The notes below the pieces were generated by a model. That model was not told the DNA's origin and searched no databases. It worked only from the letters and a program-made list of their open reading frames with translations. Below, one piece after another: positions 1-8,702 of a DNA stretch of 64,000 nucleotides. The number at the start of each line of letters is the position of its first letter. Within the stretch, counting starts at the first letter, position 1. Origin of the DNA: Catalinimonas niigatensis (lineage in GTDB: Bacteria; Bacteroidota; Bacteroidia; Cytophagales; Cyclobacteriaceae); the NCBI RefSeq assembly GCF_030506285.1, contig NZ_CP119422.1, forward strand, positions 5,319,501 through 5,383,500. The letters run 5' to 3'. Made by a program: the position numbers and the translations under genes.

Positions 1-307
1 TCTCTTGCAGATCAAAGCAATAGGAGAGATTGCCTCCCAGGAGACTTTGCCCATGATTATTGCCGGAGATTTTAATGCGCCACCCGAATCGGAAGTAATC
101 AGGATTTTAGATCAGTATTTTCAAAGAAGCTGCCAGAAGTGTGCCCCTACCATACCAGTCATCAATCCTACCAAAGCTATTGATTTTATTGCTTTCCGTC
201 CTCAGGCTTCCTTTGAAATACAAACACATGAGGTGATTCCTGAAACCTATGCCTCTGATCATTTACCGGTATTTTCTATTCTCAGGATAAAAGATAACCA
301 GCAATAG
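1..307 (+). CDS. Endonuclease/exonuclease/phosphatase family protein, C-terminal part
   Basis: The open frame runs in from the left edge, so only about the last 100 residues are visible and the start lies outside the window. It carries the two late signatures of the DNase I-like endonuclease/exonuclease/phosphatase fold: IIAGDFNAPPESE (the GDFN motif with its catalytic Asp and Asn) and ASDHLPVF near the end (the SDH motif with the catalytic His). The family is made of metal-dependent phosphodiesterases and nucleases acting on DNA, lipids or sugar phosphates. The substrate cannot be told from this fragment. No terminator is obvious in the 200 bp that follow. Confidence 0.85.
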   Translation, partial: LLQIKAIGEIASQETLPMIIAGDFNAPPESEVIRILDQYFQRSCQKCAPTIPVINPTKAIDFIAFRPQASFEIQTHEVIPETYASDHLPVFSILRIKDNQQ

Positions 308-469
308 TTTTGGCTTTTTACGATGCTGGTATTGTTTTTTTAGTAAAACGATGGGCATCCTAAAAGCTTTCAAAGTTATTTCATCAGTCTGTTTATATTA
401 AAAAACAAAAGCCTTAAAATTTTGAACCTATTTTTCAAAAAAATGACCATAACCTAAGTATTAGGATAA

Positions 470-496
470 TTTGCGATGAATATATTCGTATTTTTG
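470..496 (+). promoter_or_regulatory. Candidate Bacteroidota-type promoter for the aminopeptidase P gene
   Basis: TATTTTTG at 489-496 fits the Bacteroidota -7 consensus TAnnTTTG and lies 17 bp before the ATG at 514. A TTTG at 470-473 could be the -33 element, but the 15-bp spacer is shorter than usual. Weak call on motif match and position only. Confidence 0.3.
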
Positions 497-513
497 ATAT
501 AAAACCTGACCTC

Positions 514-1998
514 ATGAAAAAGAATATATTGATTTTCTGCTTATTATACGCTGTTTGTCTGGCAGAATTCTGTTTCGCCCAGGCTCCCACACATCCGGAT
601 GATTTCCTGCCCATGGACTTTCATCAGAGCAGGAGGGAAGCTTTGCGAGCTAAAATGCCCCCCAATTCCGTAGCGGTTTTGTTCTCCAATCCTGTTCGTA
701 ACCGTGCCAATGATGTGGATTATATGTACCATCAGGACCCTAATTTTTATTACCTCACAGGTCATCGGGAGCCTCATTCCGTATTGCTGATCTTCAAGGA
801 TGAACAGCGGATGAATGGAAAAACATTTGACGAGACGATCTTCGTAAGAGGCCATGATGCTCTGAAAGAGCTATATGATGGAGAACGTCTGGGCAAAGAA
901 GGTGCGCAGGAAAAATTAGAAATGGAAGTAGCTTTTGTAGGTGCTGATTTTAAAGATTATAACATTGATTTTTCTAAGTTTGACAAGGTTATGTTTTACG
1001 ACTTTAAGAACGACGTGCGCGACACCAAAGAAAAAGCTGACCTTTATGAACTGATTGCCTCTTTCAAAGAAAAAATCAATTATCCTGATACCAAAGAGCT
1101 AACCATTGAAGTAGAACCCCAACAAAATAACCTGGATACCAAAACACTAGATAGCCTGCTGAGCCAACTCCGGGGCATCAAAACAGCGGAAGAACTGGAT
1201 CTGATGCGCAAAGCAGTAAACATCTCAGCTTTGGGTCAGGCCGAGGTGATGAAAGCTATGCGCCCGGGCATGTCTGAACTGGAAGTACAGGGTATGCATG
1301 AGTTTATCTACAAAAAATACCAGGCCGAGTACGAAGGCTATCCTAGCATTGTAGGTGCAGGGCATAATGGTTGCGTACTCCACTATATAGAAAATTACAA
1401 GCCAAAAATAGAAGATGGTGAACTGATTCTGATGGACTTAGGAGCCGAATATCACGGATATACTGCCGATGTCACCCGTACTATTCCTGTCAATGGCAAA
1501 TTCACTAAAGAACAAAAGATAATTTACGATTTGGTGTACGAAGCGCAGGAAGCAGCCATGGCTATCTGCAAAGAAGGAACAACGTTCAAAGAAATTTATG
1601 CAGCAACTGCAAAGGTGATCAATGAAGGTTTGGTAGAGTTAGGTATATATGCAAGCCTGGAAAAAGAAGACATCATTAATCCCGCTACAGGACGTAACCG
1701 CTATTATCCTCATGGCTGTACCCATCATATTGGTTTGGATGTGCATGACCTGGGAGAATATGATACTTTGCAGGCAGGTATGGTCATTACTATAGAACCA
1801 GGAATCTATATTCCGGAAGGTAGTCCCTGCGATCCTAAATGGTGGAATATACCGGTTCGTATTGAAGATGATTTCCTGATCACTAAGGATGGTTATGAGC
1901 TTCTCTCTGATCTTGCACCTCGTAAAGCAGAAGAAATAGAAGTACTTATGGAAGAGCCGAGCCCCTTTGACGCCATAGATTTGCCAAAATTGGAGTAA
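514..1998 (+). CDS. pepP: Exported Xaa-Pro aminopeptidase (aminopeptidase P, M24B)
   Basis: Removes N-terminal residues that precede proline, using a dinuclear metal centre. The pita-bread fold metal ligands are visible at the expected spacing: D308 and D319 (in MDLGAEYHGYTADVTRT), H404 (in HGCTHHIGLDVHD), E428 (in IEPGIY) and E451 (in RIEDDF). The N-terminal half, about residues 30-200, is the usual aminopeptidase P N-domain. Unlike cytoplasmic PepP it begins with a clear Sec signal peptide (MKKNILIFCLLYAVCLAEFCFA, cut before Q), so it probably works in the periplasm on imported or dietary peptides. At 494 aa it is full length. It stands alone, with a candidate promoter just upstream. Confidence 0.93.
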   Translation: MKKNILIFCLLYAVCLAEFCFAQAPTHPDDFLPMDFHQSRREALRAKMPPNSVAVLFSNPVRNRANDVDYMYHQDPNFYYLTGHREPHSVLLIFKDEQRMNGKTFDETIFVRGHDALKELYDGERLGKEGAQEKLEMEVAFVGADFKDYNIDFSKFDKVMFYDFKNDVRDTKEKADLYELIASFKEKINYPDTKELTIEVEPQQNNLDTKTLDSLLSQLRGIKTAEELDLMRKAVNISALGQAEVMKAMRPGMSELEVQGMHEFIYKKYQAEYEGYPSIVGAGHNGCVLHYIENYKPKIEDGELILMDLGAEYHGYTADVTRTIPVNGKFTKEQKIIYDLVYEAQEAAMAICKEGTTFKEIYAATAKVINEGLVELGIYASLEKEDIINPATGRNRYYPHGCTHHIGLDVHDLGEYDTLQAGMVITIEPGIYIPEGSPCDPKWWNIPVRIEDDFLITKDGYELLSDLAPRKAEEIEVLMEEPSPFDAIDLPKLE

Positions 1999-2179
1999 AC
2001 AAAATATTGTACTCCACTATCTTAAAGAGCAAATATTCATTACAGATTTATAGTCAGTAATTATCCTTTCTATCGGTTTTGGCTGAAAAAGTAGTTTTAA
2101 ATATATCTACCGCTAATCAAAAATCCCGTTTTTTGGGGGATAAATTTTTCTTTATTTCCTTCAGCAAGGATTGTATTTA

Positions 2180-2198
2180 TATACTTGTTTTAAGTATA
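2180..2198. promoter_or_regulatory. Palindrome upstream of the NTF2-like gene
   Basis: TATACTT and AAGTATA flank a 5-bp centre, giving a perfect 7-bp inverted repeat 30 bp before the start at 2228. Its position suggests an operator or promoter element. The sequence is A/T-rich, so chance is a real alternative. Confidence 0.25.
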
Positions 2199-2227
2199 CT
2201 TGTAAATAACCTTTTAACACTACCCCT

Positions 2228-2626
2228 ATGAGTTATTTACAAAAAACTAAAGACTTACATGCCATGCTGGATCAGGGAAAAGATCTGGAAGCTCTGGACA
2301 TTTTTTTTCATCCTGATATGAAGGCTATTGAAAAACCGAGTGGAACTGTAAGAAATGGAGTAGCAGCACAGAAAGAAGCAGTCAACCAGTGGCTGGAGAT
2401 GGTGCAGGAGTTTCATGGGGGAGGCACAATAGCTATCACAGCCAGTGAAGAAGACAGAATAAGTATGACTGAAAGCTGGATGGAAATAAGTTTTAAAGGT
2501 GCTCCTAGCCCAACAAAAATGGAAGAAATTACTGTATATCATTGGGAGGGAGAAAAAATTAAAGAAATGACATTCTACTATCATGATGTTATGCTGGCAA
2601 CTCAGCAAATAACTCCTGCTCAATAA
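2228..2626 (+). CDS. NTF2-like (SnoaL/DUF4440-type) small protein
   Basis: A 132-aa soluble protein with no signal peptide. The layout is that of the NTF2/SnoaL cone fold: N-terminal helices (YLQKTKDLHAMLDQGKDLEALDIFFHPDMKAIE), then strands ending in ITVYHWEGEKIKEMTFYYHD, typical of the last two strands of ketosteroid-isomerase-like proteins. Some members of this superfamily are small-molecule isomerases and others only bind ligand. No catalytic dyad can be assigned, so function is open. It is monocistronic and converges on the gene at 2724-3122. Confidence 0.7.
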   Translation: MSYLQKTKDLHAMLDQGKDLEALDIFFHPDMKAIEKPSGTVRNGVAAQKEAVNQWLEMVQEFHGGGTIAITASEEDRISMTESWMEISFKGAPSPTKMEEITVYHWEGEKIKEMTFYYHDVMLATQQITPAQ

Positions 2627-2648
2627 TTATAGCAATTATATAGGTCAC

Positions 2649-2688
2649 AAAAAAAGCTGTGTAACACATTTATCATGGTTACACAGCT
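2649..2688 (-). terminator. Rho-independent terminator for the gene at 2724-3122
   Basis: AGCTGTGTAAC (2655-2665) pairs perfectly with GTTACACAGCT (2678-2688) over 11 bp with a 12-nt loop. Read on the minus strand the stem is followed by seven T residues (2649-2655 as A on the plus strand). It lies about 35 bp past the minus-strand stop codon. On the plus strand there is no T-tract, so it should not stop the facing gene as well. Confidence 0.85.
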
Positions 2689-2723
2689 CCCTAAATTAGA
2701 CTTCCTACTTACTAACTTATTTC

Positions 2724-3122
2724 TTACATATCCATATCTTCAGATGCGTATAGTTCACCGTCTTCAGTGAAATACAGTGCAGAATGAGTATCTTCATGTG
2801 TTACACGAAGAAGATAAAGTGTTTCAGGTGTAGTATTAGTAGAATATGTACTTAATGACTCCTGACCTAAAATTTGAGCTAAAGCAGTACCGCTTAACTT
2901 ATAAGCCTGCTCTACAGTAGCATTTTGGTACTCACTTTCCTGCATTCCTTGATTTACTTCTTCCGGAAGCTGACTAGTTTCAACTTGCTCTATGCCTTCA
3001 CCCTCAATCATTTCCTGCTGATCTTGAGGCTGAGTTTGTGGATCTACCTGAGGTTGATCCTGTGCCTGTACTGTTACAAATGTTGCTGCGGCTAGTCCTA
3101 ATGGTAATATTAGCTTTTTCAT
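2724..3122 (-). CDS. Small exported acidic protein, unknown function
   Basis: A 132-aa protein with a good Sec signal peptide (MKKLILPLGLAAATFVTVQAQ). The mature part starts with a low-complexity Gln/Pro/Asp/Glu stretch (about residues 21-62), then a compact region of about 65 residues with VEQAYKLSGTALAQILG and YLLRVTHEDTHSALYFTEDGELY, the latter looking like strands of a small PepSY- or BLIP-like domain. I do not recognise the family. It is strongly acidic and has no cysteines. Monocistronic, with its own strong terminator. Confidence 0.72.
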   Translation of the reverse strand: MKKLILPLGLAAATFVTVQAQDQPQVDPQTQPQDQQEMIEGEGIEQVETSQLPEEVNQGMQESEYQNATVEQAYKLSGTALAQILGQESLSTYSTNTTPETLYLLRVTHEDTHSALYFTEDGELYASEDMDM

Positions 3123-3369
3123 AATTATATAAATTTTGTTATTTCCAACTGATTTTCTTTATATGATGAAATAATGAGACCAGAAAATGTAAAATAATAT
3201 TATATTGCTGACTATCAGACACTTGCGGAATATTGAGTAGAGGATGAATGTATAAATGTGTGTAAATAATGTAACACTTATGTTGACTTATTATACATTA
3301 TTACAGATGAATAATGAGCATTGCTTAACAGCAAATTTACATTAGCCCGTCAAAATTGTTTCTGGTATG

Positions 3370-3714
3370 CTAAGTATTATAGCTGATATGCATTTCTCTG
3401 ATGTTGTAATGCGCATCAAAATAAAATACATCTACACATTCAAAGCTTTGCATACTGCTATCCCGCACCCTCCAGTCATAACGAAAGTGAGCCGCAGCCA
3501 TGTGGCGCTTATCTACTTCCTGGAAAATATGCAGCAGAGTGATGACAGACTTCTGGTATCTGAAAAAAGTTTCTTGTAAAATAACCCTGGCAGCCATTTT
3601 CCCATACCAAGGAGAGTGCACCACGGCACTCTTGCTGAACAATGTAGAAATCGCTGAGACGTCAAATTCTTCCAAACCTCTGAGATAGGTTTCAATAATC
3701 TCTTTTATGCTCAT
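3370..3714 (-). CDS. NTF2-like (SnoaL-type) protein
   Basis: About 114 residues starting at MSIKEIIETYLRGLEEFDVSAI. A start 33 bp upstream is possible but would overlap the M61 gene, whereas the ATG at 3714 leaves a 14-bp gap. The pattern is a small cone-fold protein: helices with SAISTLFSKSAVVHSPWYGKM, then strands ending FECVDVFYFDAHYNIREMHIS. SnoaL-like proteins include small-molecule isomerases and hydrolases, but here no catalytic residues can be named. It lies directly behind the M61 peptidase on the same strand, so the two may be co-transcribed. Confidence 0.72.
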   Translation of the reverse strand: MSIKEIIETYLRGLEEFDVSAISTLFSKSAVVHSPWYGKMAARVILQETFFRYQKSVITLLHIFQEVDKRHMAAAHFRYDWRVRDSSMQSFECVDVFYFDAHYNIREMHISYNT

Positions 3715-3728
3715 TTCATATTTAGCTA

Positions 3729-5552
3729 TTATTTGGGTTCCAGCCAATTTTTTCTTCTTTGTATACTAAGCTGACCCGGCTTTTGGTTGAGCTGCTCTAA
3801 AAGATAAGTACTGTAGGCAGGATTTGCTGCAAGCGCTAATTCAGTTTTTTCGCTTTGACCGTACCTTTCAAATACGACATCTACCGTAGTGCCTGGCTTC
3901 AATCCGGCAATGAACGTATTGAAATCTTCCACTGTATCAAACTCAGTGTCGCCTATAGAAAGCAGTACATCGCCACTGTTCAATCCGGCCTCATAGGCGG
4001 GGCTTCCTTCCTGAGGATTGCTGACGATCACTCCTTTTCCTTCCTGCATTTGTACATAAGCACCAAAATAGGCCTGCTCAGCCTGAGCCTGCTCAAAATT
4101 AACCCCTACGCTGGCCAGTAGATTTTTGTAATCAGGCATCTGGCTATTGTAAATATGCTTCTCAAAGAAAGTATCACTAAAATTTTCCCCTGCATATTCC
4201 GCTAAAGTACTTTGTATGTCTCTAACCGTATAAGGCTGCTCTGGTTCTCCGTATTTTTCCCACATTTGCTGCATAAAGCCATCCAGGCTGAGATCGCCTT
4301 CTCTGTTTCTTAACGAGAGATCAAGTGCTAAACCCAGTACACTGCCGTAGGTATAGTAAGAGATAAAAGTATTCTCCCGGTTGACCGGATCAACTGAACG
4401 GGCAGCATCCACAAAAGGAGCCTGATAGCTCATTTCTATAGGGTTGAAATACTGCAATGCCGGTGAGTTCCTGACATAATTCAGCCCTCCGGCCAGGCTG
4501 TTGATGTATTTCTCAGGACTGATAATGCCTGCCCGGCAAAGAATAAGTGTAGTGTAATAACTGGTAAAGCCTTCAGCAAACCACAGTTCTCCCGACATAT
4601 TGGCTTCCTCATAGTCAAAAGGCTCCAGCGCCAGGGGGCGTATGCGTTCCACATTCCAGGCATGAAAAAATTCGTGAGATACTGTGCCAATGTTATTATC
4701 CATGCCTCCCTGTGCCAGGCCTTCGGTATCGGTAAGCACAGTAGAATTGCGGTGTTCCATGCCGTCGCCGGAAACATTGGGCATATAACAGGCCAGAAAC
4801 GTATACTCACCATAGTCAAAGTCAGGCAACGCACCGAATACTGCTTTTTCCTGGCGTACAATCTTTTTCACCTTCTCAAAATATTCATCTAACTCACTCT
4901 CCGTACCCTGATGGTGCAGTACAAAACGCATGTTATAGGTTTTTCCACCAGATTCCTCCTGAAACTCCCTGAGCTGATAATTGCTGATCTCCGTAGGGCT
5001 GTCCATAAAATAGTGCAGATCAGGAGCGTAGTAAAGATTGTTCCCTAAATCTTTGAGCTGTGTGGCCACTTTCCAGTTCAGGTCTTGCCGCACATTGAAT
5101 TTCACCTGCACCGGCCTTTGCGCCAGGGCAGGCGCATAGATAAAAGTAGCGGGAATGTTCAGGTGAGCATGCGTTTCATCTACCTGCGCATAGGTGCCAT
5201 CAGCCCGGTTGGCAAACAAAGTATAGCTTACCTTCACTGTACCATCATGTCCGGAGACGTTCCACTGATGGGGATTGGGTCGGCTTATTTCCAACGCATT
5301 TCCCTGGCTGTCTACGGCTTTAAGGTTATATACATTTTTGGCAAACTCATGCAATGCATAACGTCCGGGAGAAGTACGGCTCATCCTAAGTGTGAGCATA
5401 CCTTCCGAAAGATTGCTGAAAGTAGCACTTACTTCCGCCTCATGATGCACCGCATTGGGAAATGAGATTTCGTAAGCATTATAGCTTTGGGCAAAAACAT
5501 GGAGGTGAAAGCACGATAAAACAAACAGACCGGCAAGTAAGGAAGCTCTCAT
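3729..5552 (-). CDS. Exported M61 family metallopeptidase with PDZ domain
   Basis: Related to glycyl aminopeptidases of family M61. A signal peptide (cleavage near VFAQ) is followed by the beta-rich M61 N-domain (about 25-195), then the catalytic domain with the zinc motif HEFFH (H293, E294, H297) and the third ligand E327 in WFAEG. A PDZ domain follows at about 490-570 (GSPAYEAGLNSGDVLLSIG), probably for substrate selection. At 607 aa it is full length. The product should be periplasmic or surface-attached. The catalytic residues are intact, so it is likely active. Confidence 0.92.
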   Translation of the reverse strand: MRASLLAGLFVLSCFHLHVFAQSYNAYEISFPNAVHHEAEVSATFSNLSEGMLTLRMSRTSPGRYALHEFAKNVYNLKAVDSQGNALEISRPNPHQWNVSGHDGTVKVSYTLFANRADGTYAQVDETHAHLNIPATFIYAPALAQRPVQVKFNVRQDLNWKVATQLKDLGNNLYYAPDLHYFMDSPTEISNYQLREFQEESGGKTYNMRFVLHHQGTESELDEYFEKVKKIVRQEKAVFGALPDFDYGEYTFLACYMPNVSGDGMEHRNSTVLTDTEGLAQGGMDNNIGTVSHEFFHAWNVERIRPLALEPFDYEEANMSGELWFAEGFTSYYTTLILCRAGIISPEKYINSLAGGLNYVRNSPALQYFNPIEMSYQAPFVDAARSVDPVNRENTFISYYTYGSVLGLALDLSLRNREGDLSLDGFMQQMWEKYGEPEQPYTVRDIQSTLAEYAGENFSDTFFEKHIYNSQMPDYKNLLASVGVNFEQAQAEQAYFGAYVQMQEGKGVIVSNPQEGSPAYEAGLNSGDVLLSIGDTEFDTVEDFNTFIAGLKPGTTVDVVFERYGQSEKTELALAANPAYSTYLLEQLNQKPGQLSIQRRKNWLEPK

Positions 5553-5659
5553 AAGTTCTTGGTAGGGGATTCAACAGAAGTGCGAAAATAATGATAAATC
5601 CTTATTACTTGGATTATTTCCAAGTAAATTGGTCACTGCTAAATCTAAGTTATGAAAGC

Positions 5660-6226
5660 TTAGCGTTTCTTTCGGATTCTGCTCAAGGTTTCAGGTGCCA
5701 TGCCTAAATAAGAAGCCAGATATTTCAAAGGAATACGCTGCACCCAGTGAGGAGCCTCCTTTAACAGTTTTTGGTAACGCTCTTCGGGAGAATCCAGTAG
5801 GAAAGATGCTTCCCGCTGTTCTTTCCTGACGAACATTTTTTCCATACTAATTCTACCTAATTTCTGCCAGCAGCAATGATTTTCGTAGAGTACCATCAGT
5901 TTATCCCTGGGGATGGTATACAAGTGCACAGGTTCCATAGCTATGACATTGAACAGGGCAGGGCTCTCAGAGATAAAGCTGGCATAAGAACCACAAAACT
6001 CATCTTCAAAATTAAAATCTTTGGTAATCTCTGCGTCTCCCACCAAATAATAAAGGCGAACGTAGCCTTTTGCTATGAATCCCAACTGACGGCAAACCTG
6101 CCCCTGAACCAGAAAGTGTTCGTGTCGGGCAAGCCGTTTGGGTTTAAGTATGCTTTGCATGGCCAGCCAGCTTGCTTCCTCATAGGGCAACAGCCTATCC
6201 AGATATGCCTTTAGTTCTTCTCCCAT
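5660..6226 (-). CDS. Crp/Fnr family transcriptional regulator
   Basis: A 188-aa regulator with an N-terminal cyclic-nucleotide-binding-like beta-roll (about 20-115, e.g. LVQGQVCRQLGFIAKGYVRLYYL) and a short C-terminal helix-turn-helix ending PLKYLASYLGMAPETLSRIRKKR. This compact form is very common in Bacteroidota. The ligand is not predictable, since the Arg/Glu signature of true cAMP binding is not evident. It is divergent from the membrane protein gene at 6363, and a palindrome at 6282-6300 in the shared promoter region may be its operator. Confidence 0.9.
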   Translation of the reverse strand: MGEELKAYLDRLLPYEEASWLAMQSILKPKRLARHEHFLVQGQVCRQLGFIAKGYVRLYYLVGDAEITKDFNFEDEFCGSYASFISESPALFNVIAMEPVHLYTIPRDKLMVLYENHCCWQKLGRISMEKMFVRKEQREASFLLDSPEERYQKLLKEAPHWVQRIPLKYLASYLGMAPETLSRIRKKR

Positions 6227-6281
6227 AGCAATATAATTCCTTGATCGAGGTCAAGAAATATAACATTTATAGGTGATTACT

Positions 6282-6300
6282 TTGTGAATATCATTTACAA
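6282..6300. promoter_or_regulatory. Candidate Crp/Fnr-type operator in a divergent promoter region
   Basis: TTGTGAA (6282-6288) and TTTACAA (6294-6300) form an inverted repeat with one mismatch around a 5-bp centre. Size and sequence resemble Crp/Fnr half-sites (TGTGA-type). It lies between the regulator start (6226) and the start of the divergent gene (6363), where autoregulation and control of the neighbour would be expected. Position and symmetry are the only evidence. Confidence 0.35.
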
Positions 6301-6362
6301 TTATTCACCTCTAAAGCAGCTATTATTTAGCTGCATGTTTTATCATCATTAAACCTTTGAAC

Positions 6363-6770
6363 ATGAAAACGCAAACGCTCAAAAACAAAAGTCAAGCAGC
6401 TTTCAGCACGCTTTGCTGGGGCTTTTACATGATCCTAAATGGATTAAGCATGATCATTTTCCCCAATGCAACATTGGCTGCCATGGGGTTTGAATTGACA
6501 ACAGAAATATTGATTCGTATGCTTGGGTTACTCTCACTTGTACTAGGGTTTTATTATATTCAAATGGGTAGGTATTACTTTGCTCCCTTTTACAGTTGGA
6601 AAATTATGGGGCATATCAGTGGTATTCTCATCATGACATTTTTTTACCTGCAAGGCCTGGCACCAGCTACTATTTTTATGATTTGTCTTAGCGATGCGAT
6701 GGCTGCTGCCTGGACAGCTTGGGGTATTTCTCAAGACAGGAAGAAAGCTTTGCAGGCAACGCTTGTATAA
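6363..6770 (+). CDS. Four-helix integral membrane protein, unknown function
   Basis: About 135 aa starting at the ATG in MKTQTLKNKSQ; an in-frame TTG two codons earlier is less likely. Four hydrophobic segments are visible: TLCWGFYMILNGLSMIIFP, ILIRMLGLLSLVLGFYYI, KIMGHISGILIMTFFYLQ and PATIFMICLSDAMAAAWTAW. The C-terminus is short and basic. It resembles small uncharacterised membrane proteins of Bacteroidota. It is divergent from the Crp/Fnr gene, so it may be a target of that regulator. Confidence 0.75.
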   Translation: MKTQTLKNKSQAAFSTLCWGFYMILNGLSMIIFPNATLAAMGFELTTEILIRMLGLLSLVLGFYYIQMGRYYFAPFYSWKIMGHISGILIMTFFYLQGLAPATIFMICLSDAMAAAWTAWGISQDRKKALQATLV

Positions 6771-6780
6771 TTGACAGTGC

Positions 6781-6867
6781 ATGAAGCTTTCCCTACTTTC
6801 GTTGATACAATATGCTCAGATTCTGAGTATAGCTTGGCTCATATTTGATGGTAGGGAAAAGCTTCAT
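6781..6867. repeat. Long nested inverted repeat downstream of a membrane protein gene
   Basis: ATGAAGCTTTCCCTAC (6781-6796) pairs with GTAGGGAAAAGCTTCAT (6851-6867) with a single bulged base. Inside, ATGCTCAGA and TCTGAGTAT form a second stem. It begins 11 bp after the preceding stop codon. There is no T-tract, so it is not a classical terminator. It could be a 3' RNA-stabilising structure, a small RNA or a repetitive element. Confidence 0.7.
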
Positions 6868-7026
6868 ACACATCCTGCTCATTTTAAGGAGATTCTCTTT
6901 CCAGCCGGAGCTGAATACTCATTAATTTTATAATTGTTCTACAATCGGAAGAAAGCAATTCAGGATGCGGTGGAAATTAGTTTTTCTAAGCTTTTGTAAC
7001 AGGTATTTTTAGCAATACATCAGTTA

Positions 7027-7875
7027 TCATTCTGTATACAAGGAAAGTGCTGCTAGTTCATTTTCTATAGTGAATTGCCATTCATTCTGTTTTTCCTGAT
7101 CCAAGCCATGATTGGTTTCATAATCATAGGCCTCCTGCCTCTCGAGATACTCGGTATATACCTGTTTGAAGATAGTGTTGGCCTGTACATTCAGATTAAA
7201 GGCATTGATCTCAACCTCAGCAAATCTTTTTCTCAATTGTCTAGCATACAGCTCACTTAAATTAAAATGAAACTGTTCGTGATTCAGTAGCTCAGCATTA
7301 TTGATTTGATCCTCCCGCACCCAAGATAAGTCGCAATCAAAGGTGGTCCTGACAAAGATTTTGGTTTTAGAGAAGGCTGTTACATAGTTTGACTGAAACC
7401 CAAAACCGCAATAAGATTGAGCACCAACTCCATTGTTAGAAACAATTTTTTGTTTACCCTTAAAATCCTCCCAAGTAAGTTTTCTTTTTTCGTTCCACTC
7501 AACTTCTTTTTCATGTTTTCTGAAATTCGGGACTTTATAAATATTTGCAGAGATACGGTCACAACTGCTTAACCTATCTGGAACTGCATGTTCAGTAATC
7601 TTTACGATGTTTGCACCATTCTCTCTAGCTAAATTTTTTAGGTGTTCTATGACCTCATAATATGAACAATTTGTTGAGAATCCATTATCTGATGATATAA
7701 GAACACCAATATCAATTCCATCATTTTCAAATGGATCCTGTATGCCCAGTACAAGAACCATTTCATGAGTGCCTAGAGGTTCCTGAGGATTGTTAATGAC
7801 TGACCTTAGCTTGGGTGAACATGCAGCAAACATGAACAGGGTTGCAAAAATAATGATTCCTCTTTGCATTTTCAT
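7027..7875 (-). CDS. Lipoprotein with RcsF-like N-domain and DUF922 zinc-peptidase-like domain
   Basis: A 282-aa lipoprotein (lipobox LFMFAAC, C19). Residues about 35-115 (ending GANIVKITEHAVPDRLSSCDRISANIYKV) look like the small alpha/beta domain seen in many Bacteroidota lipoproteins. The second half is DUF922, a family predicted to contain secreted Zn-dependent proteases: it starts with LTWEDFKG and has HEQFH at 199-203, whose two His and Glu match a zincin motif. The final 60 residues are helical. It is flanked by REP-like repeats and appears monocistronic. Confidence 0.82.
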   Translation of the reverse strand: MKMQRGIIIFATLFMFAACSPKLRSVINNPQEPLGTHEMVLVLGIQDPFENDGIDIGVLISSDNGFSTNCSYYEVIEHLKNLARENGANIVKITEHAVPDRLSSCDRISANIYKVPNFRKHEKEVEWNEKRKLTWEDFKGKQKIVSNNGVGAQSYCGFGFQSNYVTAFSKTKIFVRTTFDCDLSWVREDQINNAELLNHEQFHFNLSELYARQLRKRFAEVEINAFNLNVQANTIFKQVYTEYLERQEAYDYETNHGLDQEKQNEWQFTIENELAALSLYTE

Positions 7876-7955
7876 TAGATGACGTTGGTTTTAAAGTTTT
7901 CACTTAAAATTGAATGTAAAATATATTGATTGTAACAGAACTCAGGACACTCAAT

Positions 7956-8096
7956 CTAGCGCGCGTTTGCAACGCCCAGCGTGGAACCGTGCTGTCCGAA
8001 CTGGCGTGCGTTTATAACGCCCGGCGTGGAACGCGTACCCAACCACTACAGCTCACCCTAGTGCATGTTTGCAACACCCGACATAGAAGATGTGCC
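7956..8096. repeat. Three tandem REP-like palindromic units
   Basis: Units start at 7956, 8001 and 8058, each 35-45 bp, with the layout CTAGCGCGCGTTTGCAACGC then GGCGTGGAACGCG. The two halves are imperfect reverse complements, so each unit can fold into a GC-rich hairpin. The first two are well conserved. The third (CTAGTGCATGTTTGCAACAC) is decayed by C-to-T and G-to-A changes. A fourth unit lies at 8703-8745, on the other side of the lipoprotein gene. The 290-bp intergenic region holds nothing else I recognise. Confidence 0.75.
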
Positions 8097-8161
8097 TACC
8101 TTTACTCTTTGGAATTGCACTCAAACGGGAACGAGATAAAGTTTCGCCAAATGCTTCAGCA

Positions 8162-8665
8162 TTAATAACGATATGGTATTACTTCTTCTATCCCCATGAA
8201 ATGTAAGATGATTTCATCGGTTTTTGGTGTCCGGAGTAATGTGAGGTCAAATCCTAAAAAGGATCGTATATACACTCTACATTGTTTAGCTTTATGATTA
8301 TAAATCAAATAGACATGAAATCTTCCTGCACTATCAACTTCATATAATCCGTTCCATATAAGTTGGTAGTTTGGATCACACCCAATATGACGAACATGAA
8401 ATAATAAGAAATCCTTATAGATTTTCATGGTTGGTGTGGTAGGCAATCTAACAAGTGATCGGTCAAGAATTGATCCGTATCGTGTGTTATCGGATTCACT
8501 TTCAATAGCTATCCTATTTTGAAATAATTTAGTATCGGTAACAAATATTCCCTTATAGGAACGCGCTATTTCTTGATCCATCCGATCCTCGACTTGTTGC
8601 GAGTAGGGTACACAAGAAAACATTATCAATATGAGTGATATCGTAATGCAAAGAATTTGCTTCAT
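8162..8665 (-). CDS. Lipoprotein, unknown function
   Basis: A 167-aa protein with a lipoprotein signal (MKQILCITISLILIMFSC, C18). The mature region is beta-rich, with GIFVTDTKLFQNRIAIESES and LIWNGLYEVDSAGRFHVYLIYN. I do not recognise a family. It is enclosed between REP-like palindromes on both sides, is A/T-rich compared with the repeats, and appears monocistronic. Confidence 0.7.
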   Translation of the reverse strand: MKQILCITISLILIMFSCVPYSQQVEDRMDQEIARSYKGIFVTDTKLFQNRIAIESESDNTRYGSILDRSLVRLPTTPTMKIYKDFLLFHVRHIGCDPNYQLIWNGLYEVDSAGRFHVYLIYNHKAKQCRVYIRSFLGFDLTLLRTPKTDEIILHFMGIEEVIPYRY

Positions 8666-8702
8666 CAGAGATATTATCTGTGAACTTATAACTAAAAGCT
8701 AC

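Noticed and set aside
7926-8165. 79-codon ORF over the REP-like units
   Set aside because: Its repeated ARVCNAQRGT-type peptides come from the palindromic DNA repeat.
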